Shown: positions 18,131-25,546 of the stretch, piece after piece
Position numbering within the stretch: the first letter of the stretch is position 1
Layout: the number at the start of each line of letters is the position of its first letter
Source of the DNA: Microbulbifer yueqingensis
GTDB lineage: Bacteria > Pseudomonadota > Gammaproteobacteria > Pseudomonadales > Cellvibrionaceae
Length of the DNA stretch: 64,000 nt
NCBI RefSeq assembly: GCF_900100355.1
Contig: NZ_FNFH01000001.1
Coordinates: 324,963-388,962, forward strand
Direction: 5' to 3'
Made by a program: the position numbers and the translations under genes
Notes under the pieces: generated by a model
Told to the model about the DNA's origin: nothing
What the model saw: the letters and a program-made list of their open reading frames with translations, nothing else
The model's database searches: none

Positions 18131-18820
18131 CTAGCATGCGCGCGGGCTTGTGCTCTGTGTGCTCTGTAAGTTGCGTGCAAAGAGAATGTCGTTTTCGAGC
18201 CGGATATGTTCCTGCAGGTCGGCCCTGAAGGCCTCCAGCCCCCGGTAGAGGGCGCGCCAGGTATTGCATGCGCCCGCCGGTGCGGTTATGCCATCAGTCA
18301 GGCGGTCGATGCCTTCGATAGCCGCCGCATGTTCGTCGTGTTCGTGCAGCATCACCTGGATCGGGCCGGCGGCCATGGCACCCTGCCCCCGGGCCAGCAT
18401 GGGAAACAGGATCTGCTCCTCCTTGGCCATGTGCTGTTCCAGCTCGCGGGACATCGTCTGCAGGTGCGCAGCCAGCCCTCGCGGGCACTGCGGCTTGTCG
18501 CCATGGACCGTCTCCACCCGATCGGCGAGCCGCTGCAGCTCGGCCAGCTGCTCGCGATGCACCTGGTGAAAGCGTTCGAGCAGGTGGTTGATCAGTTCCG
18601 CATCGCTGGCCTGTCCCCAGTCCCGGGATTCTTCCTGCCGGCCCGCCAGGCCGGACAACTCGGCGAGGATCGCGTCCCCGTCCAGCCCCTCCGCCCTGAT
18701 TGCCTCGCCCAGTGGCCTGTCACCCCCGCAGCAGAAACTCAGCCCCCGCCGGTTGAATACGGCACTGGCACCCGGAATGTCCCGGGCCAGCTGCTCCAGG
18801 GGCACGTCAAGAAAGTTCAT
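18131..18820 (-). CDS. ytfE: Iron-sulfur cluster repair di-iron protein (RIC)
   Basis: 229 residues. The N-terminal ScdA/DUF542 domain has the vicinal Cys30-Cys31 in FCCGGDRPLGEA. The C-terminal hemerythrin-like domain carries di-iron ligands in FHQVHREQLAEL, HLQTMSRELEQHMAKEEQILFPM, MLHEHDEHAAAI and LQEHIRLENDILF. RIC (YtfE, ScdA, DnrN) restores clusters damaged by NO and can convert NO. It is first in an operon with norB, 56 bases downstream of an NsrR-type palindrome, a classic NsrR target arrangement. Confidence 0.96.
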   Translation of the reverse strand: MNFLDVPLEQLARDIPGASAVFNRRGLSFCCGGDRPLGEAIRAEGLDGDAILAELSGLAGRQEESRDWGQASDAELINHLLERFHQVHREQLAELQRLADRVETVHGDKPQCPRGLAAHLQTMSRELEQHMAKEEQILFPMLARGQGAMAAGPIQVMLHEHDEHAAAIEGIDRLTDGITAPAGACNTWRALYRGLEAFRADLQEHIRLENDILFARNLQSTQSTSPRAC

Positions 18821-18851
18821 CAGAGTCTCCCATTACCCATTAACTCTTTTT

Positions 18852-18876
18852 GGTAGGTGCGGGGCTCGCCCCGCAA
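18852..18876. repeat. REP-like hairpin in the ric leader
   Basis: GGTAGGTGCGG...CCGCAA with a perfect 7-bp stem (TGCGGGG / CCCCGCA) and CTCG loop. It resembles the right arm of the kbl-tdh element (GGTGGGAGCGG...CCGCAA). It lies between the NsrR site and the ric start, so it would be in the ric 5' leader and could affect translation. Confidence 0.5.
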
Positions 18877-18898
18877 AGAAGTATTTCAAATACATCTT
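18876..18898. promoter_or_regulatory. NsrR binding site, ric-norB side
   Basis: An 11-1-11 palindrome: left half AAGAAGTATTT, one C, right half AAATACATCTT. The halves match at 10 of 11 positions and fit the known NsrR consensus (AAGATG...CATCTT with an A/T-rich centre). It lies 56 bases upstream of the ric start on the minus strand, fitting repression relieved by NO. Confidence 0.85.
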
Positions 18899-18925
18899 TA
18901 TGGTGGATTGTAGCTGCCGCCCCAT

Positions 18926-18948
18926 AAGATGTAAACTATATGCATCTT
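18926..18948. promoter_or_regulatory. NsrR binding site, DUF454-nsrR side
   Basis: A second 11-1-11 palindrome: AAGATGTAAAC, one T, ATATGCATCTT, with perfect AAGATG/CATCTT ends. It ends 17 bases before the DUF454 start, so the operon carrying nsrR is probably autorepressed. The two NsrR boxes are 50 bases apart centre to centre and serve the two divergent operons. Confidence 0.8.
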
Positions 18949-18965
18949 ATTAGTTGAGTGATTGC

Positions 18966-19391
18966 ATGACATCCATGTTGATGAGTTACCGGGAATGGGG
19001 GGTGCGCAAGAGGGCCTACCTGCTCTGTGCCTGGCTCTGCCTGGCACTTGCAGCGGCCGGGGCCTTCCTGCCGCTGTTGCCAACGACACCGTTTCTGCTG
19101 TGCAGTGTGTGGCTCAGCGTCAAGGCGGATTCCGGCCTGGCCCACTGGCTCGTGAATCACCGCCGCTTCGGGCCGCCCATCCGTCGCTGGCAGAGCGAGC
19201 GGACACTCGCACGTTCCACCAAGTGGCTGGCCACTGCCATGATCACGGCAAACTGGCTGCTGCTGTGGGTCCTGGGCGCCAGCCTGCCCCTACTGGCGGC
19301 GCTCGCCGCCGGTTTCTGCGCGGCACTGGCTATGATCTGGCGTATTCCCACCACCCGGCCGGGCGTTGGAACCCGGGAGAACGAAGCATGA
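18966..19391 (+). CDS. DUF454 (YbaN-type) inner-membrane protein
   Basis: About 141 residues with three or four hydrophobic helices and the DUF454 hallmark LPLLPTTPFLLCSVW, followed by HWLVNHRRFGPPIRRW and the terminal MIWRIPTTRP. E. coli YbaN is a homologue; its function is unknown. Further in-frame ATGs at 18975 and 18981 make the exact start uncertain. It is the first gene of the nsrR operon, directly behind an NsrR box, and its stop overlaps the nsrR start (ATGA). This ties an unknown membrane protein to the NO response. Confidence 0.88.
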   Translation: MTSMLMSYREWGVRKRAYLLCAWLCLALAAAGAFLPLLPTTPFLLCSVWLSVKADSGLAHWLVNHRRFGPPIRRWQSERTLARSTKWLATAMITANWLLLWVLGASLPLLAALAAGFCAALAMIWRIPTTRPGVGTRENEA

Positions 19392-19843
19392 ATATCACCC
19401 GCTACACCGACTATTCGCTACGAATCCTGATCTACCTGGCAGTGCACGGGGAGGGGCTGTGTACCATCTCGGAAATCGCCGAGAGCTACGGGATCTCCAA
19501 GAATCATCTGATGAAAATCGTCCAGGAGCTGAATGCGAAAGGCTATATCCAGGCGGTGCGCGGCAAGAACGGCGGCCTGCGGCTTAACCTGGATCCGGCA
19601 GAGATCAATATCGGCAAACTCGTGCGCGAGACCGAGGACGAAAGTCGGATGGTGGAGTGCTTTGGAAGTAACAACCAGTGCGTGATCACACCGGCATGCC
19701 AGCTCAAGGCGATACTCGGCCAGGCACTGGAGAGCTTTTTCATCACGCTCGAGCAGTACACCCTGGAGGACCTGGTCGGCGGTGGGCAGAGGCCGGTGCT
19801 GGCGGAGCTGCTGGATATCAGGGACGCCGCACAGAACAAATAG
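19388..19843 (+). CDS. nsrR: NO-sensing Rrf2-family repressor NsrR
   Basis: 151-residue Rrf2 regulator. The winged helix-turn-helix covers roughly residues 1-65 (RYTDYSLRILIYLAVH ... ISKNHLMKIVQELNAKGYI). Cluster-binding cysteines are 91, 98 and 104 (CFGSNNQCVITPAC), the CX6CX5C spacing seen in some NsrR proteins. The 4Fe-4S or 2Fe-2S form represses until NO damages the cluster. It overlaps DUF454 by 4 bases. The two palindromes upstream and the ric-norB operon next door support NsrR over IscR, although no NO response is shown here. Confidence 0.95.
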   Translation: MNITRYTDYSLRILIYLAVHGEGLCTISEIAESYGISKNHLMKIVQELNAKGYIQAVRGKNGGLRLNLDPAEINIGKLVRETEDESRMVECFGSNNQCVITPACQLKAILGQALESFFITLEQYTLEDLVGGGQRPVLAELLDIRDAAQNK

Positions 19844-19931
19844 CGCCGGCGGCGAGGAGGGACAGCGCCGGGTTTAAATCCGGGGCGGCTTCAGGGAGAA
19901 TACCGCTTTCCCCGCAGCCTGGAACACCCGT

Positions 19932-20249
19932 TTGCAACACTGGTCTGTTTACCTTATCCGCACTGCCCGGGGCACACTGTACACGGGTGTGACCAGCGAT
20001 GTGGAACGCCGCTTTGCCGAGCATGCTGCCGGCGGCGCCCGGGCGGCCAAGGCACTGCGCGGTCGCGGCCCGCTCACGCTGGAATTTCACTGCGAGGTGG
20101 GAAACAGGTCAGCGGCGCTGCAGCTGGAGGCTCACATCAAGAAGTGGCCCCGGTATTGGAAAGAGGAGCTGATTTGCGGCCGGCGACAGCTGCCCGCCCT
20201 GAACCGGGCAGAGGAGTTAGCGCCGGCAGATCCCGCCCATACAGACTGA
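19932..20249 (+). CDS. GIY-YIG nuclease-family protein
   Basis: 105-residue stand-alone GIY-YIG domain of the YhbQ/URI type. The signature is split as SVYLIRTARGTLYTGVTSDVERRF, with the catalytic Arg (ERRF) and HAAGGARAAK. The conserved Glu is in LQLEAHIKKW. These proteins have structure-specific DNA endonuclease folds and unclear physiological roles. The start is TTG at 19932, chosen because the domain begins right after it; no ATG is available. It lies 88 bases after nsrR and may or may not share its promoter. Confidence 0.88.
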   Translation: MQHWSVYLIRTARGTLYTGVTSDVERRFAEHAAGGARAAKALRGRGPLTLEFHCEVGNRSAALQLEAHIKKWPRYWKEELICGRRQLPALNRAEELAPADPAHTD

Positions 20250-20260
20250 CCCCCTCACCA

Positions 20261-20479
20261 CTAATCATCCCTGCTCCGGTCCGGGGGAGTCTCCACAGCG
20301 TCCCGCTTCCCGGCGGCATATGCCCGCGAGATTTTCCGCAGGCTGGCCATGTGGCTGGAGAAATTGCGGCAGGCACCGCACATCATCAGGTGAAAACGCA
20401 GGCTGGCACGCTCACTGAAATCGAGCGGTCGCTCCTGCGCCTCTGACAGCAGTCGGGTGACTTCGCGACAACTTTTCAT
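20261..20479 (-). CDS. Zinc-finger anti-sigma factor (zf-HC2 type)
   Basis: 72-residue protein with the zf-HC2 zinc-binding signature: Cys4 and a following HX3CX2C in LRFHLMMCGACRNFSSHM. There is no membrane helix, so it is a soluble anti-sigma factor of the ZAS type. It lies 17 bases behind the sigma-factor gene on the same strand, the usual arrangement for a cognate pair. It probably holds the sigma factor inactive; the releasing signal (redox or metal) is not visible. Confidence 0.87.
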   Translation of the reverse strand: MKSCREVTRLLSEAQERPLDFSERASLRFHLMMCGACRNFSSHMASLRKISRAYAAGKRDAVETPPDRSRDD

Positions 20480-20496
20480 ACGTATTCGTACCTCCC

Positions 20497-21096
20497 CTAG
20501 CCTCGCTCGGCAAACCAGTTATTTTCCAGGCACTCCCGCAGCCGCAGCCGTGCCCGGTGCAGGGTGACGTTCAGGTTACTCACTGAAATTTCCGCCGCCG
20601 CGCAGATTTCATGGCTTTCCAGCTCGATAAATTCCCGCATCATGAATACCTGTGCCTGGCGCCCGGGCAGGTGGTCGAGACAGGTCTCGAAAATGCGCCA
20701 GAACTCGCGGTCGTCCACTGCCGATTCCGGGTCAACCCATGGCACCGGCCGTTCCTCGGGACGCCAGTGGCCGCGGCGGGTGAACAGCTCGTCCAGGTCG
20801 CTCTCCTCACCTGTCGTACCCACCAGCCTGTCCGCCTCCACATAGCGACTGCGCTGGCGCAGCACGTCGGCGATCTTGTTTTTCAGGATGGCGAATACCC
20901 AGGTCTTCAGGGCCGAGCGGCCGCCGAAAGAGCGCGCGCTTTTAAGGGCGCCCACCAGCGCCTCCTGGACCGCGTCTTCCGCCAGGTCCTGGTCGCCCAG
21001 TTGCAGGGTCGCAAAGCGCTGCATCTGGCTGCGCAGGCCCTCAAGGTACTCCGGGTCCGTCAGCGCTGTCGCGCCACCCGCCACATGTTCGCTCAC
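20497..21096 (-). CDS. ECF-type sigma-70 family RNA polymerase sigma factor
   Basis: 199 residues. Region 2 includes LAEDAVQEALVGALKSARSF and LKTWVFAILKNKIADVLRQR. Region 4 includes LDHLPGRQAQVFMMREFIELESHEICAAAEISVSNLNVTLHRARLRLRECLE. The linker between them is longer than usual. It would direct polymerase to a small stress regulon and is paired with the zinc-finger anti-sigma gene downstream. A possible autoregulated promoter lies about 125-145 bases upstream. The signal and regulon are unknown. Confidence 0.93.
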   Translation of the reverse strand: MSEHVAGGATALTDPEYLEGLRSQMQRFATLQLGDQDLAEDAVQEALVGALKSARSFGGRSALKTWVFAILKNKIADVLRQRSRYVEADRLVGTTGEESDLDELFTRRGHWRPEERPVPWVDPESAVDDREFWRIFETCLDHLPGRQAQVFMMREFIELESHEICAAAEISVSNLNVTLHRARLRLRECLENNWFAERG

Positions 21097-21218
21097 TCAT
21101 TTCTCCTGAATCAGGAAGCCGGCCCCTGCGGCCAGACACCATCACCCGACCTGAACGACATCAGGGCAAACCGGGCAGCCTTATGCCGCGGCAATAACCC
21201 GGTTTACCCCCTACTGTC

Positions 21219-21242
21219 GGACGGGCCACCTGTTTTCTTACA
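21219..21242 (-). promoter_or_regulatory. Possible ECF-type promoter for the sigma-factor gene
   Basis: On the minus strand a TGTAAGAAAA box (21233-21242) is followed by CGTCC (21219-21223), like the TGTAA/CGTC promoters of several ECF sigma factors. It faces the sigma-factor gene at 21096. The spacer is somewhat short, so this is tentative. Confidence 0.3.
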
Positions 21243-21278
21243 GTCGGGCCCGCGCATCGTCCGGCCTCCGCGGAAAAC

Positions 21279-21974
21279 TCACCACGGAATCTCGCTGCCG
21301 TCGTAATTCATAAAGTGGCCACTTAAATCCATACCTGCGCCAAGCATTACCCCCCTGAGGCCGGTGGCGCTCTCTTCCGCAGAAATCAGCGCATTGGGGC
21401 CACCCATATCGGTCTTGACCCAGCCCGGGTGCAGGGCGATCACGCTGATGCCTCTCTCCCGCAGGTCGACGGAGAGGCTCTTCACCACCTGGTTCACGGC
21501 TGTCTTCGAGCTGCGGTAGATATAGCCGCCGCCGGAGCTGTTATCGGCAATACTGCCCACCTTGCTGCTCAGCACCGCGATTACCTTGCGTTCGCTGGCG
21601 GCCACATTGTCACAGAAGGTCTCGGCCAGCATGTAGGGCGCAATGGTGTTGGCCTCCAGCACCTTGCGCCACTCTTCCCGATCGACGCGACCGAACAGGG
21701 TGCCCTTGGGACCGTAATAGCCCGCATTACTGACCAGGATATCCAGGGGCTGGTCGCCCAGCTTCTCCGCCAGCTGCGCCATCTGGTCGTAGTCGGTGAC
21801 ATCCAGTTGGTGTACCTCCAGTTGCGGATATTCCCCTTCGAGGGCGTGCAGCCCACCGGCTTGGGCCGGGTCGCGGCAGGTGGCGAACACGCGCCAGCCA
21901 TCGGCAGCGAACTGGCGGGTCATTTCCAGGCCAATCCCGCGATTGCAGCCGGTAATGAGTACTGTGCCGGGCAT
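21279..21974 (-). CDS. Short-chain dehydrogenase/reductase
   Basis: 231-residue classical SDR. The cofactor motif is TGCNRGIG at residues 8-15, then the NAG motif (VSNAGYYG), and the active-site YRSSK with the preceding Ser segment (VLSSKVGS). The end HPGWVKTDMGG is typical of the carbonyl-reductase/C-factor subgroup. It would reduce or oxidise an unknown carbonyl substrate with NAD(P)H. It ends 182 bases from the sigma-factor start; whether it belongs to that stress unit is unclear. The ATG at 21974 directly precedes the Rossmann strand. Confidence 0.9.
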   Translation of the reverse strand: MPGTVLITGCNRGIGLEMTRQFAADGWRVFATCRDPAQAGGLHALEGEYPQLEVHQLDVTDYDQMAQLAEKLGDQPLDILVSNAGYYGPKGTLFGRVDREEWRKVLEANTIAPYMLAETFCDNVAASERKVIAVLSSKVGSIADNSSGGGYIYRSSKTAVNQVVKSLSVDLRERGISVIALHPGWVKTDMGGPNALISAEESATGLRGVMLGAGMDLSGHFMNYDGSEIPW

Positions 21975-22025
21975 AAGGGCTCCTTCGTGTTATTCTTGAA
22001 CGCCAATCATAACAAGCCTGCGGAC

Positions 22026-22346
22026 ATGTATTATTCTCTCGGCGATCTCCTGTGGATTTTCCTGCTGGCACTGTTCGGCTGGTATCTCTGGGCCGGCATG
22101 GCCGCCAAGGAACTCGCGCGCAGGGCCGCCGCCAGCCACTGCCGGCAACTGGGTGTCCAGCTGTTGGACGACACCGTGGCCCTGGTGCGTACCAGGGTGC
22201 GACGCAACCGCAACGGCCGGCTGGCCCTGCAGCGCCAGTACGAGTTCGAGTTCACCTCCACGGGGGAACGGCGCTACAGCGGCATCGTAGTGCTGCATGG
22301 CAACCGCGTGGAACAACTACAGCTGTCTCCCCACCACCTTGCCTGA
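22026..22346 (+). CDS. DUF3301 family small membrane protein
   Basis: 106 residues. One N-terminal membrane helix (LLWIFLLALFGWYLWAGMAA) is followed by a short cytoplasmic domain with the family pattern CRQLGVQLLDDTVALVRTRVRR and RQYEFEFTSTGERRYSGIVVLHG. DUF3301 proteins are widespread in gammaproteobacteria and uncharacterised. It lies 51 bases from the divergent SDR start and 19 bases before the DUF1653 gene, probably as a two-gene unit. Confidence 0.88.
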   Translation: MYYSLGDLLWIFLLALFGWYLWAGMAAKELARRAAASHCRQLGVQLLDDTVALVRTRVRRNRNGRLALQRQYEFEFTSTGERRYSGIVVLHGNRVEQLQLSPHHLA

Positions 22347-22365
22347 AACCGGACCGGAACCAAAC

Positions 22366-22578
22366 ATGCAACGCGGAATCTATCGCCACTACAAGGGCGC
22401 CCTTTACGAACTGTTGGAAACAGCCACCCACAGCGAGACCGGGGAACGGCTGGTGGTTTACCGGGCACTCTACGGAGATTACGGTGTCTGGGTACGGCCG
22501 CTGGAGATGTTCGCCGAGTCGGTGGAGCAGAATGGCCACCCCGCACCCCGCTTCGACCTGGTGAAGGCATTTGACTAG
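22366..22578 (+). CDS. DUF1653 family protein
   Basis: 70-residue soluble protein of DUF1653: RGIYRHYKGALYELLETATHSETGERLVVYRALYGDYGVWVRPLEMFAE. The compact beta fold with the YRHYKG and WVRP segments is diagnostic. Function is unknown; in other proteins the domain is sometimes fused to enzymes. It lies 19 bases after DUF3301 on the same strand. Confidence 0.9.
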   Translation: MQRGIYRHYKGALYELLETATHSETGERLVVYRALYGDYGVWVRPLEMFAESVEQNGHPAPRFDLVKAFD

Positions 22579-22693
22579 GCAGTTATCGCGCCAGTAATGT
22601 TGCCCCCCTCTGTGGAACATTGTGACGGCTCATCAGAGCCCGGCCACAACGGAACCTTAAAAAACTCAAGCAGACACTGGATAAGGTCACTCG

Positions 22694-23761
22694 GTGAACG
22701 ACAAGAAAATAATGATCTACGGTGCCTATGGCTATACCGGCGAGCTCATCGCCCGTGCCGCCGTGGCCAAGGGATACCGGCCGGTGCTGGCCGGTCGCAA
22801 TGCGCAGAAGCTGCAGCCCCTGGCTGAAGAGCTGGGCCTGCCGGCGATGGCCATCAGCCTGGACGCCACCGAGACACTGGAACGCATGCTGGGCGATATA
22901 GACGTGGTGATTCACTGCGCCGGCCCCTTCTCCGCCACCGCCGAGCCGATGATGCGCGCCTGTATCGCCGCAGGCGCCCACTACCAGGACATCACCGGCG
23001 AGATGCGGGTCTACCAGCAGGCCAATGACCTGCATGCAGAGGCCCAGGCCGCCGGCGTGGTGCTCTGTCCCGGGACGGGCTTCGACGTGATTCCCACCGA
23101 CTGCCTGGCCGCCGCTCTGCATCATGCCATCCCGACCGCCACCCACCTGACGCTGGGATTCGATTCCGATTCCAGCTTCAGCCCGGGCACCGCCAAGACC
23201 TCGATCGAGAGCCTGGGCGTGGGCAGCGCCGTGCGCCGCAATGGCAAGGTCGAGATCATCGAACACGCCTCCCTGACGCGGAAGATCGATTTCGGCCGCG
23301 GCGACAAGTTTGCCGTCGCCATTCCCTGGGGCGACGTGGTGACCGCCTACTACTCGACCCAGATTCCGAATATCGAAGTCTACATTCCCATGAGCCCCCG
23401 CCGGGCGAAGAAGCTGAAACGCCTCAACAAGCTTCGCTGGCTCCTGCGTATGGAATGGGTGCAGAACTGGCTCAAGAACCGGGTTGAGAAATCCGTGAAG
23501 GGGCCGAGTGAGGAGAAGCGTGCCGAGCAGCAGACGTGGGTCTGGGGCGAAGTGCGTAACGACCGTCGCGGCGAGCGCAAGATCGGCCGGGTGGTTACTG
23601 CCAACGGCTACGATGTAACCGTACATGGCTCACTGGCGGTGATGGAGTACCTGCTCAGCTATGAGGGGCCGGGCGGCTACTTTACCCCGTCGAAGTTGTG
23701 CGGGCCCGAGCTGGTGGAGAAACTTCCGGGCTCCGGTACGATCAAGATCGGTATCGACTGA
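22694..23761 (+). CDS. Saccharopine dehydrogenase-like NAD(P)-binding oxidoreductase
   Basis: 355 residues with GTG start. A Rossmann domain opens with IMIYGAYGYTGELIARAA, then AGRNAQKLQPLAEELG and DVVIHCAGPFSATAEPMMRAC, as in trans-acting enoyl reductase/saccharopine-dehydrogenase-like proteins. The later HYQDITGEM and PGTGFDVIPTDCLA segments fit this group. True lysine-pathway function is unlikely without partner genes. The substrate is unknown; homologues act on lipids or polyketides, or are uncharacterised. It appears monocistronic. Confidence 0.85.
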   Translation: MNDKKIMIYGAYGYTGELIARAAVAKGYRPVLAGRNAQKLQPLAEELGLPAMAISLDATETLERMLGDIDVVIHCAGPFSATAEPMMRACIAAGAHYQDITGEMRVYQQANDLHAEAQAAGVVLCPGTGFDVIPTDCLAAALHHAIPTATHLTLGFDSDSSFSPGTAKTSIESLGVGSAVRRNGKVEIIEHASLTRKIDFGRGDKFAVAIPWGDVVTAYYSTQIPNIEVYIPMSPRRAKKLKRLNKLRWLLRMEWVQNWLKNRVEKSVKGPSEEKRAEQQTWVWGEVRNDRRGERKIGRVVTANGYDVTVHGSLAVMEYLLSYEGPGGYFTPSKLCGPELVEKLPGSGTIKIGID

Positions 23762-23913
23762 TACTGCAATCCGCCCCGGGGGCCAGCGTGTCCCCGGGTC
23801 CTCCCTGCCTTATCCCCCGTTGTTATTCCCCTGGTTTACAGGGCGAGGCCTGTTTCACGATCCTGACATCAATCGGTCAATTCCGCGCAATATTGCCTTC
23901 GTAACGTGGCGGC

Positions 23914-24444
23914 ATGCGAAGCTTACCTGTGACCCTGAAAACGATCGATGTCTCCCTGGTGTTGCACATGGCAGACCGGGCGACGCGGCCGGCCTGTCGC
24001 AGGAATTACCTGTTGCTGTCCCGCTCCGCGGACGGCTGGCTCTACCTGCTGTCTCCGCTGGCGATGGCTTTGTTACAGGCCCCGGCGGCCGCGCTGCAGT
24101 TCCTATATCTCTGCGGCGGCGCCTTCGCACTGGAAAGAGCTCTTTACTGGAGCACAAAGAATTCCATCCGCAGGCTGCGCCCACCCCAGGCCATTCCGGG
24201 CATGCGCCCGGTGATCGTGGCCCACGACCGCTTCAGCCTGCCGTCCGGCCATACCTCCGGCGCCTTCCTGTTTGTCACGGTGCTGTCCCAATCGCTCAAC
24301 CCCCTCTGGCTGCTGGGTTATTTCTGGGCCGCGGGTGTAGGGGTATCGCGCGTAGGCCTGGGCGTGCACTACCCTACTGATGTCTGCGCCGGCGCCGCCC
24401 TTGGCACCAGCGTGGGCCTGTTAACTTGCAGGGCCTTGTTGTGA
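23914..24444 (+). CDS. PAP2-family membrane phosphatase
   Basis: 176-residue inner-membrane protein with the three phosphatase motifs: KNSIRRLRPP (KX6RP), PSGHTSG, and SRVGLGVHYPTD (SRX5HX3D). Such enzymes remove phosphate from undecaprenyl pyrophosphate, phosphatidic acid or phosphatidylglycerophosphate. It ends with a GTGA overlap into the glycosyltransferase gene, so the two proteins are probably coupled and may act on the same lipid or lipid-linked sugar. The substrate is inferred only at class level. Confidence 0.92.
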   Translation: MRSLPVTLKTIDVSLVLHMADRATRPACRRNYLLLSRSADGWLYLLSPLAMALLQAPAAALQFLYLCGGAFALERALYWSTKNSIRRLRPPQAIPGMRPVIVAHDRFSLPSGHTSGAFLFVTVLSQSLNPLWLLGYFWAAGVGVSRVGLGVHYPTDVCAGAALGTSVGLLTCRALL

Positions 24445-25505
24445 AAATTCTTTACGGGGTGCAGGGAACCGGCAACGGCCATATCTCACGCGCCCGCGCC
24501 ATGGCCGCGGCACTGGAAAAGCACCCGGCGCTGGAAGTGCAATGGCTGTTCTCCGGCCGTCCGCGGGAAAAACTGTTCTGCATGGAGGCTTTCGGCGATT
24601 ACTGGTGGCGCGAGGGCCTCACCTTCGTCAACCGCAAGGGCCGGATCGACCGGCTGGCGACGGCCCGGCAACTGCGCCCGCTCCGCCTGTGGAGGGATAT
24701 TGCAGAGCTGCCGGTACAGGACTTCGACCTGGTGATCAGCGACTTCGAACCCGTCACCGCCTGGGCGGCGAAACGCGGTGGCGTGCCCAGCCTGGGGCTC
24801 GGACACCAGTACGCCTTCAATTTCGCCATCCCGGCCCCGCGGTTCAACTGGATCGCGCGTGGCATCATGCGTGCATTCGCACCTGCTGGGCAAAGCCTGG
24901 GCATGCACTGGCACCATTTCGGCCATCCCATATTGCCTCCCATTGCACGGCCCCATGGCCGGGCGGAAAACGGGGAACATATCCTGGTATACCTGCCGGT
25001 AGAGCACCACGAACCACTGCTGGAAGAGCTGGGCAAGTTGCCCCACCGCTTTATCGCCTACGGCATTCCCACCGACCTGCCTGCGGCAGGGAATATCCAG
25101 CTGAAGGCGCCGGCGATCAAGGAGTTCCAGCGGGATGTCGCCAGCGCGAAGGCGGTGATCTGTAACAGCGGTTTCGAGCTGATCTCCGAGACACTGGCCC
25201 TGGGCAAGCCTATCCTGACCAGGCCCCTGGCCGGCCAGTTCGAGCAGGAAGCCAATGCCCGGGCGCTGGAGGAGCTGCAGCTGGCAAAAGTAGTAGAGCG
25301 GATTGATGCAGATACCATTGGCGGCTGGCTGGACAGGTTGCCCGCCGGAACCAGAATCCTGTGGCCTGATGTAGCGGAGAGTATCACCCGCTGGCTGGCC
25401 GACGGTCGCCGCAAGGATACGGCAGAGCTGGCAGCACAGCTGTGGGCGCAGGTCATTCCCGGCCCGGAAGCGGGCCGGCTAGCGCTCGGTGACATTGTGG
25501 ACTGA
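24441..25505 (+). CDS. GT-B glycosyltransferase, MJ1255/VC2487 family
   Basis: 354 residues when started at the GTG at 24441, which overlaps the PAP2 stop. The N-terminus KILYGVQGTGNGHISRARAM is the family signature and the nucleotide-sugar part shows CNSGFELISETLALGKPILTRPLAGQFEQEANA, resembling MurG/UDP-glycosyltransferases. It probably adds a sugar to a lipid acceptor at the inner membrane, with the PAP2 enzyme as partner. No member of this family is known to me with a proven substrate. Confidence 0.88.
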   Translation: MKILYGVQGTGNGHISRARAMAAALEKHPALEVQWLFSGRPREKLFCMEAFGDYWWREGLTFVNRKGRIDRLATARQLRPLRLWRDIAELPVQDFDLVISDFEPVTAWAAKRGGVPSLGLGHQYAFNFAIPAPRFNWIARGIMRAFAPAGQSLGMHWHHFGHPILPPIARPHGRAENGEHILVYLPVEHHEPLLEELGKLPHRFIAYGIPTDLPAAGNIQLKAPAIKEFQRDVASAKAVICNSGFELISETLALGKPILTRPLAGQFEQEANARALEELQLAKVVERIDADTIGGWLDRLPAGTRILWPDVAESITRWLADGRRKDTAELAAQLWAQVIPGPEAGRLALGDIVD

Positions 25506-25546
25506 CTAGTGGACTGAGAGGCAGGCGCGGCGCCTAAGCCCTGCAA

